Assembly: GCF_000242595.2 (NCBI RefSeq)
Contig: NC_017098.1
Span: 744,001 to 808,000, forward strand
Source: Spirochaeta africana DSM 8902
Lineage (GTDB): Bacteria; Spirochaetota; Spirochaetia; DSM-27196; DSM-8902
Length of the DNA stretch: 64,000 nt
Direction of reading: 5' to 3'
Shown: positions 56,412 to 64,000 of the stretch, piece by piece
How the letters are laid out: every line of letters starts with the position of its first letter
Numbering within the stretch: position 1 is the stretch's first letter
Program-made: the position numbers and the translations under genes
Notes under the pieces: model-generated
Seen by the model: the letters and a program-made list of their open reading frames with translations, nothing else
What the model was told of the DNA's origin: nothing
Database searches by the model: none

Positions 56412-57068
56412 ATGATTCTGGTGATTTTGATACCGATTGCGCTTATTGCAATGATGATCGGCTCGCTGGCCAACTACGAACAGAACCTCGAGACGCTGCG
56501 ATTCTGGCGCCTGCTGCACAGCGGGCTGTGTGTGGCAATTGCAGGTTTCAGCCTGACCACCGAGACCCCGCTGCCGCCGTACTCGATCGGCCTGGCTGCC
56601 AGCATGGTGCTGATTCTGCTGTCGGATATTGCTGCCCGGCCGGCGCAGAAGGGCTCGCTCTATCGCGGGGCCATGCTGGTGCTTACCTTTACTGCTGTTA
56701 TGGTCCAGCCGGATCTGCTGGAGTATCTGCCGGCGGTATTGTTCGGCGGTCTGTTTTCTGCGGCGCTGCTGGTTTCGGCCCTGTCCAGCCGGACCACAAC
56801 GCCGGCAGCCGCTCAGGCAGTCGGGATTGCCTCGTTTACCTTTCCGGCAGCTGCGCTGCTGGCGCTGCTGCCGCACCTGGTTGGCGCATCGGGTCCCCTG
56901 ATCGTGGTCGGCGCGCTGCTGCTGGTGGTGCACGGGATCGAGCGGGTATACTTCCCAACGGGATTTTACCGGGGCATGCGAACCGGTGAGCTTACCGCAA
57001 TGGGGGCCCATCTTATGATCGTCGTTACTGCCGGGATGATTGGCATTGAAGGTGGCTGGATCGGCTGA
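56412..57068 (+). CDS. Multi-pass membrane protein (YhhN-like?)
   Basis: 218 residues with about seven or eight hydrophobic segments, from ILVILIPIALIAMMIGSLA to LMIVVTAGMIGIEGGWIG. The layout and the segment GLAASMVLILLSDIAA loosely recall YhhN/TMEM86 lysoplasmalogenases (about 210 residues, eight segments), but the match is weak. AGGGGGA precedes the ATG. Divergent from the amylase gene. Treat as an unassigned membrane protein. Confidence 0.6.
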   Translation: MILVILIPIALIAMMIGSLANYEQNLETLRFWRLLHSGLCVAIAGFSLTTETPLPPYSIGLAASMVLILLSDIAARPAQKGSLYRGAMLVLTFTAVMVQPDLLEYLPAVLFGGLFSAALLVSALSSRTTTPAAAQAVGIASFTFPAAALLALLPHLVGASGPLIVVGALLLVVHGIERVYFPTGFYRGMRTGELTAMGAHLMIVVTAGMIGIEGGWIG

Positions 57069-57119
57069 ATCGCCGGGGTCGCCTGGGGCGCCCAGGTCGG
57101 TTAGGTCGCCGCCGGCGCC

Positions 57120-57518
57120 TCAGCCGAACGGCATCCAGTTCAGCAAGCGGCGTATTGCAATAATCAGTTCGATAAAATCCGGCGAGTAGGCAGGGTGGGG
57201 GTTCCCCGGGAAGGCCGCGGTGCCCCGGCTGGTGTAGTGTGCGCCCTCGTAGCTCATGGCGATCTCCCAGTTCGGGCCGTCGCTGATTTCATCGTTACGA
57301 TATTCCCGGTCCCATCTGGCCACGCCGATCTCGAGTATCCTGCTCCAGAACTCCTCGATAGCCCGCGGTTCCGGCTGGTGCTCCAGGGCTGGCAGGTGTT
57401 CCGGGCTGCGTATCAGATGCTGGGTAGAGAATCCGTAATACACGGTGCCATCCCTCAGCATGAACTGATAGGTGGGCCCAAGCGGGCTGCAGATACAGAT
57501 GTAGAACTCGTCGGACAT
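57120..57518 (-). CDS. Hypothetical protein
   Basis: 132 residues, no membrane segment or signal. It begins MSDEFYICICSPLGPTYQFMLRDGTVYYGF and has many aromatic and acidic residues. GAGGTT precedes the chosen start; an in-frame ATG at 57533 lacks a better site. It stands alone between a membrane-protein gene and glgP. No family recognised; reading frame and codon use look genuine. Confidence 0.6.
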   Translation of the reverse strand: MSDEFYICICSPLGPTYQFMLRDGTVYYGFSTQHLIRSPEHLPALEHQPEPRAIEEFWSRILEIGVARWDREYRNDEISDGPNWEIAMSYEGAHYTSRGTAAFPGNPHPAYSPDFIELIIAIRRLLNWMPFG

Positions 57519-57604
57519 GGGAAAACCTCGCACCGGTCAGTATATCACGGAATTCCAAATGGGGGGGCTGTAAAAAGTAATCGTGTTCTGGTAGAGTAAA
57601 CCAG

Positions 57605-57634
57605 TTCACACCGAACACACACTATCGGTATAGA
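57605..57634 (+). promoter_or_regulatory. Candidate promoter of glgP
   Basis: TTCACA (57605-57610), 18 bp, TATAGA (57629-57634). Confidence 0.35.
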
Positions 57635-57654
57635 AGTACGATAAGGAGTTTGTA

Positions 57655-60162
57655 ATGGCAAAAGCTACCGCTAAGACCGAGCCCCGGCGAGGTCGAGACG
57701 CCGAGTCAATCAAGTGGGGGTTTGCGGAACACCTCAAATACACCCTGGGTGTAGACCGCTACTCCACCGAGGATTACAAGCGGTTCATGGCGCTTTCCTA
57801 CGCTGTTCGCGATCGTTTGATCAATCAGTGGCTGCTGACACAGCGCACGCATCACAACAAGGGAGCCAAGCGGGTGTACTACCTGTCCCTGGAGTTCCTG
57901 ATGGGGCGTGCAATGGGCAACAACGTCATCAATATGGGTATCGAGGATGAGGTCCGCGATGCGATGGCCGAACTCGGGTATGACTGGGAAGAGCTGCGCG
58001 AACAGGAAACCGATGCCGGTCTGGGTAACGGTGGTCTGGGTCGCCTGGCTGCATGTTTCCTGGATTCCATGGCCACCCTGGATCTGCCGGCCTTCGGCTA
58101 CGGTCTGCGTTATGACTACGGCATCTTTCGCCAGGGGATCGAGAACGGTTTCCAGGTAGAGCATCCGGATGACTGGCTGCGTCAGGGGAATCCCTGGGAG
58201 ATCGAGCGCCCGGACATCACCGTGCCGGTACGTTTTGGCGGCCATGTGATCACCGTCGAGGAAAACGGCCGTCTGATTCACAAGTGGATCGATGCCGAAG
58301 AGGTACAGGGCGTCGCCTACGATACCCCGATTGTCGGATATGGCGGCAAGACCGTGAATACCCTGCGATTGTGGAGCGCCCGTTCCGGCGAGGAGTTTGA
58401 CTTCCAGCGCTTTAACGATGGCGAGTACGTCGAAGCGGTTGCTGACAAGGTAGCGGCCGAGAACCTGACCAAGGTTCTGTACCCCAACGACACCCTGTAT
58501 CTGGGCAAAGAACTGCGGCTCAAGCAGCAGTACCTGTTTGTTGCCTGTTCACTGTGGGACATCCTGCGTCGCTTCAAGAAGAGCGGCAAGGACTGGAGCG
58601 AGCTGCCGGACATGGCTGCCATCCAGCTGAACGATACCCACCCGTCGCTGGCAGTGCCCGAGCTCATGCGCCTGCTGATGGACGAAGAGGGGCTGGGCTG
58701 GGATCAGGCCTGGGACATTACTGTAAAGACCCTGGGCTACACCAACCACACCCTGATGCCGGAAGCACTGGAAAAATGGCCGGTACACATGCTGGAGAAA
58801 CTCCTGCCGCGCCACCTGCAGATCATCTACAAGATCAACCACGACTTCCTGCAGGAAGTAGCCATCAACTTCCCCGGCCAGGCCGAGCGTCTGCGCACCA
58901 TGAGCCTGATCGAAGAAGGCGACAGCAAGATGATCCGCATGGCCTATCTGTCCATCGTCGGCTCACACTCCACCAACGGGGTTGCTGCCCTGCACACCGA
59001 ACTGCTCAAGGAGCGTCTGGTACCCGAGTTTGCCGAGATGTACCCCGACCGGTTCAACAACAAGACCAATGGTATTACCCAGCGTCGCTTCCTGCTGAAG
59101 GCAAACCCGGAGCTGAGCAAGCTGATCACCGATACCATTGGGGATGAGTGGATCACCGACTTTGCCCAGCTCAAGAAGCTGGCCCCCTACGCCAAGGACA
59201 AGGCCTTCCAGAAGAAGTTCCTCAAGGTAAAGGAGCAGTGCAAGATCCGCCTGGCCGAGACCATCGAGCGCGAGACCGGCTGGAAGCTGGACACCGACAC
59301 CCTGTTCGATGTGCAGATCAAGCGAATCCATGAGTACAAGCGACAGCTGCTGAATGCGCTGCATATCATTATGCTGTACAATCGCATCCGCAAGGGCGAG
59401 GACGTGGTACCGCGTACCTTCCTGATTGGCGGTAAGGCTGCCCCCGGCTACAAGATGGCCAAGCTCATCATCAAGCTGATCAACAACCTGAGCAAGGTCA
59501 TCAACAAGGATCCGGCCGTTCGCGACAAGCTGCGGGTGTACTTCCCGCCGAACTACCGTGTCAGCCTGGCCGAGAAGATGTTCCCGGCGACCGATGTCTC
59601 CGAGCAGATTTCTACCTCCGGAACCGAGGCTTCGGGTACCGGTAACATGAAGTTCATGGCGAACGGGGCAATCACCCTGGGAACCCTGGACGGCGCCAAC
59701 ATCGAGATCCGCGAGGAAGCCGGTGACGAGAACTGTGTCATCTTCGGCCTTACCGCGACCGAGGTGAACGATCTGCGGCCGACCTACAACCCCTACAAGT
59801 ACTACGAAGAAAACGAAGAGATCAAAGAGGCCCTGGACCTGCTGTTCTCCGGTCACTTCAACTTCGGGGAACCGGGGCTGTTCGATCCTATCAAGGAGCT
59901 GCTGTTCGAGAAGGGTGATTTCTACATGCACCTGGCCGACCTGCAGTCCTATGCCGATGCCCATCGCAAGATCGACGAGCTGTATCGCAACCGCTCCAAG
60001 TGGGCCGAGATGGCGATCCTGAACATTGCCAATGCCGGCAAGTTCAGCTCTGACCGCACCATCAGTCAGTACGCCGAGGATATCTGGGGAGTAAAACCCT
60101 GCCCGATCGAGTACAACCTGGATCAGGCCGAGACCCTGGACGAGGCCAAGGCTCAGGAATAG
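57655..60162 (+). CDS. glgP: Glycogen/maltodextrin phosphorylase
   Basis: 835 residues, GT35, releasing glucose-1-phosphate from alpha-1,4-glucans. The PLP-binding lysine is K666 in EASGTGNMKFMANGAITLGTLDGANIEI. N-terminal landmarks are VYYLSLEFLMGR, DAGLGNGGLGRLAACFLDSMATL and GYGLRYDYGIF. AAGGAGT precedes the ATG. The codon use is highly biased, suggesting abundance. With MalQ and the amylase it completes a route from external glucan to glucose phosphates. Confidence 0.97.
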   Translation: MAKATAKTEPRRGRDAESIKWGFAEHLKYTLGVDRYSTEDYKRFMALSYAVRDRLINQWLLTQRTHHNKGAKRVYYLSLEFLMGRAMGNNVINMGIEDEVRDAMAELGYDWEELREQETDAGLGNGGLGRLAACFLDSMATLDLPAFGYGLRYDYGIFRQGIENGFQVEHPDDWLRQGNPWEIERPDITVPVRFGGHVITVEENGRLIHKWIDAEEVQGVAYDTPIVGYGGKTVNTLRLWSARSGEEFDFQRFNDGEYVEAVADKVAAENLTKVLYPNDTLYLGKELRLKQQYLFVACSLWDILRRFKKSGKDWSELPDMAAIQLNDTHPSLAVPELMRLLMDEEGLGWDQAWDITVKTLGYTNHTLMPEALEKWPVHMLEKLLPRHLQIIYKINHDFLQEVAINFPGQAERLRTMSLIEEGDSKMIRMAYLSIVGSHSTNGVAALHTELLKERLVPEFAEMYPDRFNNKTNGITQRRFLLKANPELSKLITDTIGDEWITDFAQLKKLAPYAKDKAFQKKFLKVKEQCKIRLAETIERETGWKLDTDTLFDVQIKRIHEYKRQLLNALHIIMLYNRIRKGEDVVPRTFLIGGKAAPGYKMAKLIIKLINNLSKVINKDPAVRDKLRVYFPPNYRVSLAEKMFPATDVSEQISTSGTEASGTGNMKFMANGAITLGTLDGANIEIREEAGDENCVIFGLTATEVNDLRPTYNPYKYYEENEEIKEALDLLFSGHFNFGEPGLFDPIKELLFEKGDFYMHLADLQSYADAHRKIDELYRNRSKWAEMAILNIANAGKFSSDRTISQYAEDIWGVKPCPIEYNLDQAETLDEAKAQE

Positions 60163-60221
60163 TACCGATTCTGCCCAGCCCCTGCGCAGCCTGTCTGCAA
60201 TGGGGCGGGCTGGATAGCCAG

Positions 60222-60266
60222 ACGGCTGTTCGTTGCGTTTTATCGTGGCGAACAGCCGTTTTTTTT
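60222..60266 (+). terminator. Terminator of glgP
   Basis: Perfect 11-bp stem ACGGCTGTTCG / CGAACAGCCGT with a 16-nt loop, followed by eight Ts. The T-run runs directly into the next promoter. Confidence 0.92.
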
Positions 60267-60274
60267 GCTATAGT
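60266..60274 (+). promoter_or_regulatory. Extended -10 promoter of the MgtC-like gene
   Basis: TGCTATAGT: TGC followed by TATAGT (60269-60274), 7 nt before the ATG. The last base of the preceding terminator T-run is its first base. The -35 position is poor. Confidence 0.5.
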
Positions 60275-60280
60275 GGGGAT

Positions 60281-61012
60281 ATGAATCAGGTGCTCGGTCT
60301 GCCACAGGCGCTGCTTTCCTCGGATCCTGGATCGCTGCAGTTTTTCTTTGAGTCGGCACTACGGCTTGTACTCGCGCTGGTGTTTGGAGGCGCGATCGGC
60401 TGGGAGCGGGAGCGCCACAGCCAGCCGGCCGGGCTGCGAACCCACATGCTGATCTGCATGGGGGCCGCCCTGGTAATGGTGTTGTCTGCCGGCCTGACCA
60501 CCCAGTTTCCCACCGAGCAGGGGGCCGATCCGGGCCGCATCGCCGCCCAGGTGATCAGCGGCATCGGGTTTATCGGTGGTGGTGCCATCCTGCGCCTGCG
60601 CGGCAGTGTAAAAGGGATTACCACCGCTGCCAGCCTGTGGGTGGCAGCCGGGCTGGGGCTTACCGTAGGTGCCGGGATGTACGCCACCGCCGTACTGGCG
60701 ACAGCGCTGATTATTTTTACCCTGGGTGTGCTCACCCGTCTCGAGGTCTCGGTAATTAACCCCATGGTGCTGCGCCGCCTGGAGGTAAGCATCGCGCAGG
60801 ATCATATCGCTACCGAGCACGACATTCGTGCCATTATTGATCGTGACGGACTGCGGGTGCTGGAGGAAGAGGTCGATCTGCAGCTGTCCGGGGACCAGGT
60901 TGAGCTGAGCTTTCAGATGCGCATGCCGATGTCGTATGATATCTCTGCCTTTACCAAGGCGATTGGCAAACTGAACGGGGTTCGCCGGGTGCGGGTGCGA
61001 GCGCCGCGGTAG
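60281..61012 (+). CDS. MgtC/SapB-family membrane protein
   Basis: 243 residues. The N-terminal 150 residues carry about five membrane segments with the family motifs ALVFGGAIGWERERHSQPAGLRTHMLICMGAAL, VISGIGFIGGGAIL and VKGITTAASLWVAAGLGLTVGAG. The C-terminal part is a soluble ACT-like domain (LEVSIAQDHIATEHDI to LNGVRRVRVRAPR). MgtC proteins modulate ATP synthase or magnesium and acid stress; the role here is not known. The start lies at the predicted transcription start. Confidence 0.87.
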   Translation: MNQVLGLPQALLSSDPGSLQFFFESALRLVLALVFGGAIGWERERHSQPAGLRTHMLICMGAALVMVLSAGLTTQFPTEQGADPGRIAAQVISGIGFIGGGAILRLRGSVKGITTAASLWVAAGLGLTVGAGMYATAVLATALIIFTLGVLTRLEVSVINPMVLRRLEVSIAQDHIATEHDIRAIIDRDGLRVLEEEVDLQLSGDQVELSFQMRMPMSYDISAFTKAIGKLNGVRRVRVRAPR

Positions 61013-61048
61013 GGGGGGACAGCCCGGAGGATATCAGGTGTCGGTGTG

Positions 61049-61786
61049 TCACCATTCCTTATAGGATTGAAAATCTGACATGAATCTGTCGATTGCCTCT
61101 CCTGGTACCGCAATCAGATTCCAGATGCGCGGGTCGTTAAAGTGTTCCGGTCCATACAGGCGCTCGTCCGTGTTGCGGTACAGCCCCAGTGCGGTGTAGT
61201 TATGTCGCTGCAGTTCGTGTACCAGGTCCCGACGCTCATAGCCGGCGTTACGGCAGTTCTCGGTACTGTACTCCACCAGGATAAAGGGGCGGGCGTTCTG
61301 CAGCAGATGTGCTGCGCCCTGCAGTGCATAGAGCTCAGCTCCCTCTATATCCATCTTGATCAGCCCCGGATCGGGCAGGGACAGCTCCTGCTGCAGTTGA
61401 TCCAGCGGCTGCACCCTGATTTCAGCATGGCCGGATACCTCCAGCTGATAGTGGCTGCGCTCCGCATCGCTGCGGGGAAACAGGGAATTAAAGGTTTCGT
61501 CGCTGAACTGGTGAATAACTACGCGCTCGTCCTGGTTGGAAAGCCCGCGTTCAACTATGCGAATCCGATCGGCTGCCTTGGAGTCGTGGACGTTTCGCTG
61601 CAGTTCTTTCAGGGTTGATGGTACCGGCTCAAAGGCGGTAACCCTGCAGCCCAGGTCGGCCAGGGCGATGGTAAACATGCCGGTATGGGCCCCGATGTCG
61701 TAGACCTCGGGTAGATCCAGATACTGGGCAAGTCGCTGGAGCCAGATGCCTACGTTTTGATGAATGTCGCCAAAGGTGGAGTGCAT
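61049..61786 (-). CDS. FkbM-family methyltransferase
   Basis: 245 residues. The SAM-binding fold is VYDIGAHTGMFTIALADLGCRVTAFEPVP, with the FkbM hallmarks DPGLIKMDIEGAELYALQGA and ILVEYS. These enzymes methylate sugars or polyketides at a hydroxyl; the acceptor is unknown. The next gene upstream on the same strand, a TetR regulator, ends 22 nt before, so the two may be co-transcribed. Confidence 0.85.
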   Translation of the reverse strand: MHSTFGDIHQNVGIWLQRLAQYLDLPEVYDIGAHTGMFTIALADLGCRVTAFEPVPSTLKELQRNVHDSKAADRIRIVERGLSNQDERVVIHQFSDETFNSLFPRSDAERSHYQLEVSGHAEIRVQPLDQLQQELSLPDPGLIKMDIEGAELYALQGAAHLLQNARPFILVEYSTENCRNAGYERRDLVHELQRHNYTALGLYRNTDERLYGPEHFNDPRIWNLIAVPGEAIDRFMSDFQSYKEW

Positions 61787-61807
61787 AGGGTCCTCTCTGC
61801 GGTGGAA

Positions 61808-62521
61808 TCAGGACACTGCGTGTGCTGTGTCAGGTGCTTCTGGGGTAGTCGGGGTGCTGCACAGCTCGATTGTTGTATCCAGAGCTGATTGCAGTGCCTG
61901 GTCCAGTCCGGCTGGTTTGGCAGCCGGGGGGGTGTACCAGGGGATCAGCCCGGTATTCAACCGGGAAAATACCTGGGTTATATACGATGCCTGGTCCTGG
62001 GGGCGTTCCTGCAGATAAAAGAATGTTCCCAGGTTGATCGAGGCGCAGACCCCGATCAGGGCATAGGAAACATCCTGCAGTTGCTGTATCCGGGTCGGGT
62101 CGGCCAACGAGCCGGCGCCTGGCAGGGATTCTTCGATATCCTGGACCAGGCGACGCCATTCGCTGAACTGTGGCTCTCGGGCAGTCTCCAGTGAGTTCAG
62201 AAACATCAAACGCCACAAATGAGGTTCGTGCTCGGCCAGCTGATACATTGCCAGCTGCAGATCAAGCAGGGGACAGCCGCTGTGGATTCGCTGTCGCAGC
62301 TGTTCCAGCAGGATGTAGCCGATTTCCATTACGCGAATATTCAGGTCCTGCATTGATCCCACCGTGGAGTAGAGCGGCATGGTGGAGCAGCCGATCTCCA
62401 GGGCAATCTTGCGAGCGGTAACACTGCGCGTTCCCATGGTGCGAATCATATGGAACGCCGTCAGGATAATATCTTGTTCGGTGATTGATTTTTTGGGTGC
62501 CACGATCCAACCTTGATTCAT
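61808..62521 (-). CDS. TetR-family transcriptional regulator
   Basis: 237 residues from the ATG at 62521 (MNQGWIVAPKKSITEQDI). The N-terminal helix-turn-helix is ILTAFHMIRTMGTRSVTARKIALEIGCSTMPLYSTVGSM; the C-terminal ligand-binding half is helical (LYQLAEHEPHLWRLMFLNSL). A longer frame to 62608 would overlap the divergent promoter and is rejected. It is divergent from the reductase gene, which may be its target. The tail after about residue 225 is Thr/Pro-rich. Confidence 0.8.
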   Translation of the reverse strand: MNQGWIVAPKKSITEQDIILTAFHMIRTMGTRSVTARKIALEIGCSTMPLYSTVGSMQDLNIRVMEIGYILLEQLRQRIHSGCPLLDLQLAMYQLAEHEPHLWRLMFLNSLETAREPQFSEWRRLVQDIEESLPGAGSLADPTRIQQLQDVSYALIGVCASINLGTFFYLQERPQDQASYITQVFSRLNTGLIPWYTPPAAKPAGLDQALQSALDTTIELCSTPTTPEAPDTAHAVS

Positions 62522-62573
62522 AGTAGTCTGCGATCCATTTCCCGTCAATTGTTTTATAGGTATTCGCGTGCGG

Positions 62574-62602
62574 TTGCCCTTTCTTCCTTGTCTGAGTATC
62601 TT
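62574..62602 (+). promoter_or_regulatory. Candidate promoter of the reductase gene
   Basis: TTGCCC (62574-62579), 17 bp, TATCTT (62597-62602). The predicted start of transcription (about 62609) is 2 nt before the ATG. Confidence 0.38.
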
Positions 62603-62610
62603 GAGCATGT

Positions 62611-63267
62611 ATGAAGCAAACCCGGCAGTTATTTACCGTTCTCGGTGTACGAGATCTTACTGACTCAACGTATGTATTGCGGCTGCAGTGGAGCGGCCCC
62701 GAGATCATACCCGGACAGCGTATGGCGCTTGGTATCCCGGGGCTTGATGAGCGCCGCTGGTATTCGGTGTACTCGCGCCCCAATCCGCACGAGGTAGAGT
62801 TTCTGATTCGCGAGGTCCCCGGAGGACTGCTCTCCCGTGCCTTCCGGCGGAGTCAGCCGGGTGATAATCTTGAGGTTATCGGCCCCAAGGGGCATTTTGT
62901 GATTGATCCGGCAACCCTGGACTCAACCACCTATCTGTTTATCGCTACCGGTACCGGGGTCGCCCCGTTTCATGCCTTTGTGCAGGCCTATCCGGATCTG
63001 AATTATATCCTGCTGCATGGTGTTCGCTATATGGAAGAGCGCTACGACATGCAGGATTATCATGCTGAACGGTATATTGCCTGTGTATCCGGGGAGTCCG
63101 GGGGAGATTTTCATGGGCGAGTGACCGATTACATCGAACAGATGGATGTTCCCCCCACCCACAAGATCTACCTGTGCGGCAACCAGCAAATGATCTATCA
63201 GGTCTACTACAATCTTATCTCTCGTGACCATCCCAAGGATGGATTTGCTGCCGAGGTATATTTTTAA
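62611..63267 (+). CDS. Ferredoxin-NADP reductase-like protein
   Basis: 218 residues, FAD and NAD(P) domains of the Fpr type. FAD-binding RWYSVYSRP, the phosphate loop VPGGLLSRAF, NAD(P)-binding FIATGTGVAPFHAFV, and LCGNQQMIYQVYYNLISRD near the C-terminus. It is slightly shorter than Fpr (about 250). It would pass electrons between NADPH and ferredoxin or flavodoxin. No Shine-Dalgarno sequence is evident before the ATG. Confidence 0.85.
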   Translation: MKQTRQLFTVLGVRDLTDSTYVLRLQWSGPEIIPGQRMALGIPGLDERRWYSVYSRPNPHEVEFLIREVPGGLLSRAFRRSQPGDNLEVIGPKGHFVIDPATLDSTTYLFIATGTGVAPFHAFVQAYPDLNYILLHGVRYMEERYDMQDYHAERYIACVSGESGGDFHGRVTDYIEQMDVPPTHKIYLCGNQQMIYQVYYNLISRDHPKDGFAAEVYF

Positions 63268-63285
63268 CATTTCCTGAAAAAAAGA

Positions 63286-63315
63286 TTGACAGCCTGCTCT
63301 TTTGCCTCTCATAAT
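63286..63315 (+). promoter_or_regulatory. Promoter of the solute-binding protein gene
   Basis: Perfect TTGACA (63286-63291), 18 bp, CATAAT (63310-63315, five of six). The leader is about 80 nt and holds no hairpin I could recognise. Confidence 0.7.
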
Positions 63316-63401
63316 ATAGTTTGTAGGATAAACCAACCAACGGCACGGCAGTATTGTGTACACCCCGGTGGTTTTCCAAAAAAACGAAGAGGAGAGAAGC
63401 T

Positions 63402-64000
63402 ATGGTAAGAAGAGTAATTCTTATGGCCCTGAGTGCAGGACTCATTTCGGTAGCGGTGCTTGGTTGTGGGCAGCAGGAAGAAGCGGACATTCCGGCATTT
63501 GACCCGGATAAAACCTATAACCTGACATTTGGTGCATTTGGTGATCTCGAGGCGGCTTACACGGAGATTTTCGCATCCGAGCACTTTCGCTCGCAGTATC
63601 CGAACATCAACATCACCTTTCAGTCAGCAGACTTCGGGGGGCACCACGATCGTCTGACCACCCAGCTTAGCGCACGCGAGCGCACCAATGATATCGAGGC
63701 GCTTGAGGTAGAGTTTATCGCCAACTTTGTCGAGCAAGGGGATGCCCTGATCGATCTGAACCAGGAACCGTATAACGCAGAGAGTGTTATCGGGGATGTG
63801 GTCGATTTTGCGGTTGCTCAGGGACAGACCCGTGAGCTTCAGCAGGTAGCCATTCCGGTAGATATTGCACCCGCGGTACTGTTTTATCGAGCGGATCTGG
63901 CTGCCGAGGCCGGTGCCAACTTCGAGAATCTCGACAGCTGGGAAGAATACATCGAAGAGGGGCGCAAGGTTACCGGTAACGGTCGCTATGCAGTGCCGAA
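63402..64000 (+). CDS. ABC-type sugar solute-binding lipoprotein (partial)
   Basis: The first 199 residues; the window ends inside the gene. Lipobox SVAVLGC (cysteine 22) after MVRRVILMALSAGL, then the family-1 solute-binding pattern: YNLTFGAFGDLEAAYTEIFASEHF, YPNINITFQS, LDSWEEYIEEGRKVTGNGRYAVP. It captures a sugar or oligosaccharide for a membrane permease expected to the right of the window. GAGGAG precedes the ATG, and the promoter is strong. Confidence 0.9.
   Translation, partial: MVRRVILMALSAGLISVAVLGCGQQEEADIPAFDPDKTYNLTFGAFGDLEAAYTEIFASEHFRSQYPNINITFQSADFGGHHDRLTTQLSARERTNDIEALEVEFIANFVEQGDALIDLNQEPYNAESVIGDVVDFAVAQGQTRELQQVAIPVDIAPAVLFYRADLAAEAGANFENLDSWEEYIEEGRKVTGNGRYAVP

Overview
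The window is a dense bacterial chromosome segment, GC-rich throughout except for one AT-rich toxin-antitoxin pair. The gene content points to a free-living, saccharolytic spirochaete of the Spirochaeta/Alkalispirochaeta type. The evidence is the lipoprotein-rich double-membrane envelope, the carboxyspermidine polyamine route, an archaeal-type UMP kinase, a three-domain fructose phosphotransferase protein and many alpha-glucan enzymes. This placement is inferred from gene content and has not been tested by alignment. No rRNA, tRNA, CRISPR array or prophage was seen.

Layout. 1-2100 (minus): a phoU-phoB-phoR phosphate-signalling operon, with the kinase cut by the window edge and a Pho-box-like promoter before phoU. 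2102-3416: an intact insertion sequence with 24-bp terminal inverted repeats, beside that promoter. 3422-5574 (minus): a metallophosphoesterase and glycosyltransferase pair. 5728-10244: speA, carboxynorspermidine synthase and carboxynorspermidine decarboxylase, a spermidine pathway. 10313-19289: envelope and housekeeping genes (secreted protein, lipoprotein, pyrH, UvrB/UvrC-motif protein, LolA-like, RodZ-like, PcrA-type helicase, aminotransferase-like protein). 19343-20943: a low-complexity patch, two small membrane proteins and an AT-rich toxin-antitoxin pair. 21059-23656: rplM-rpsI-recX and two response-regulator genes. 23813-28699: eno divergent from proS, a UPF0158-GNAT protein and an acyltransferase. 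28731-35724: a glycogen-binding-domain protein, a 1079-residue acidic/TPR membrane protein, ilvE, a mannose-1-phosphate guanylyltransferase and a short asparaginase-like protein. 35843-41302: a strongly promoted beta-barrel protein, then a lipoprotein and a subtilase lipoprotein lying between two identical terminators. 41385-47333: a fructose PTS operon (fruB-fruK-fruA) with a divergent LacI-type repressor and twin palindromic operators. 47440-48390: another beta-barrel protein. 48432-60162: hslO and an alpha-glucan/trehalose region (malQ, treS-maltokinase fusion, amylase lipoprotein, glgP). 60281-64000: an MgtC-like protein, a FkbM methyltransferase, a TetR regulator, a ferredoxin-NADP reductase-like protein and the start of a sugar-type solute-binding lipoprotein.

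Together the genes describe a cell that takes up fructose and probably oligosaccharides, processes alpha-glucans with amylase, MalQ, phosphorylase and TreS-Mak, and feeds glycolysis (eno). It makes spermidine by the carboxyspermidine route. The most interesting observations are several genes whose predicted transcription start falls at or next to the start codon (candidate leaderless mRNAs), eno/proS promoters sharing a -35 element, a response regulator with its DNA-binding domain in front of the receiver, the large acidic-TPR protein, the coupled subtilase module, and low-complexity inserts inside enzymes.
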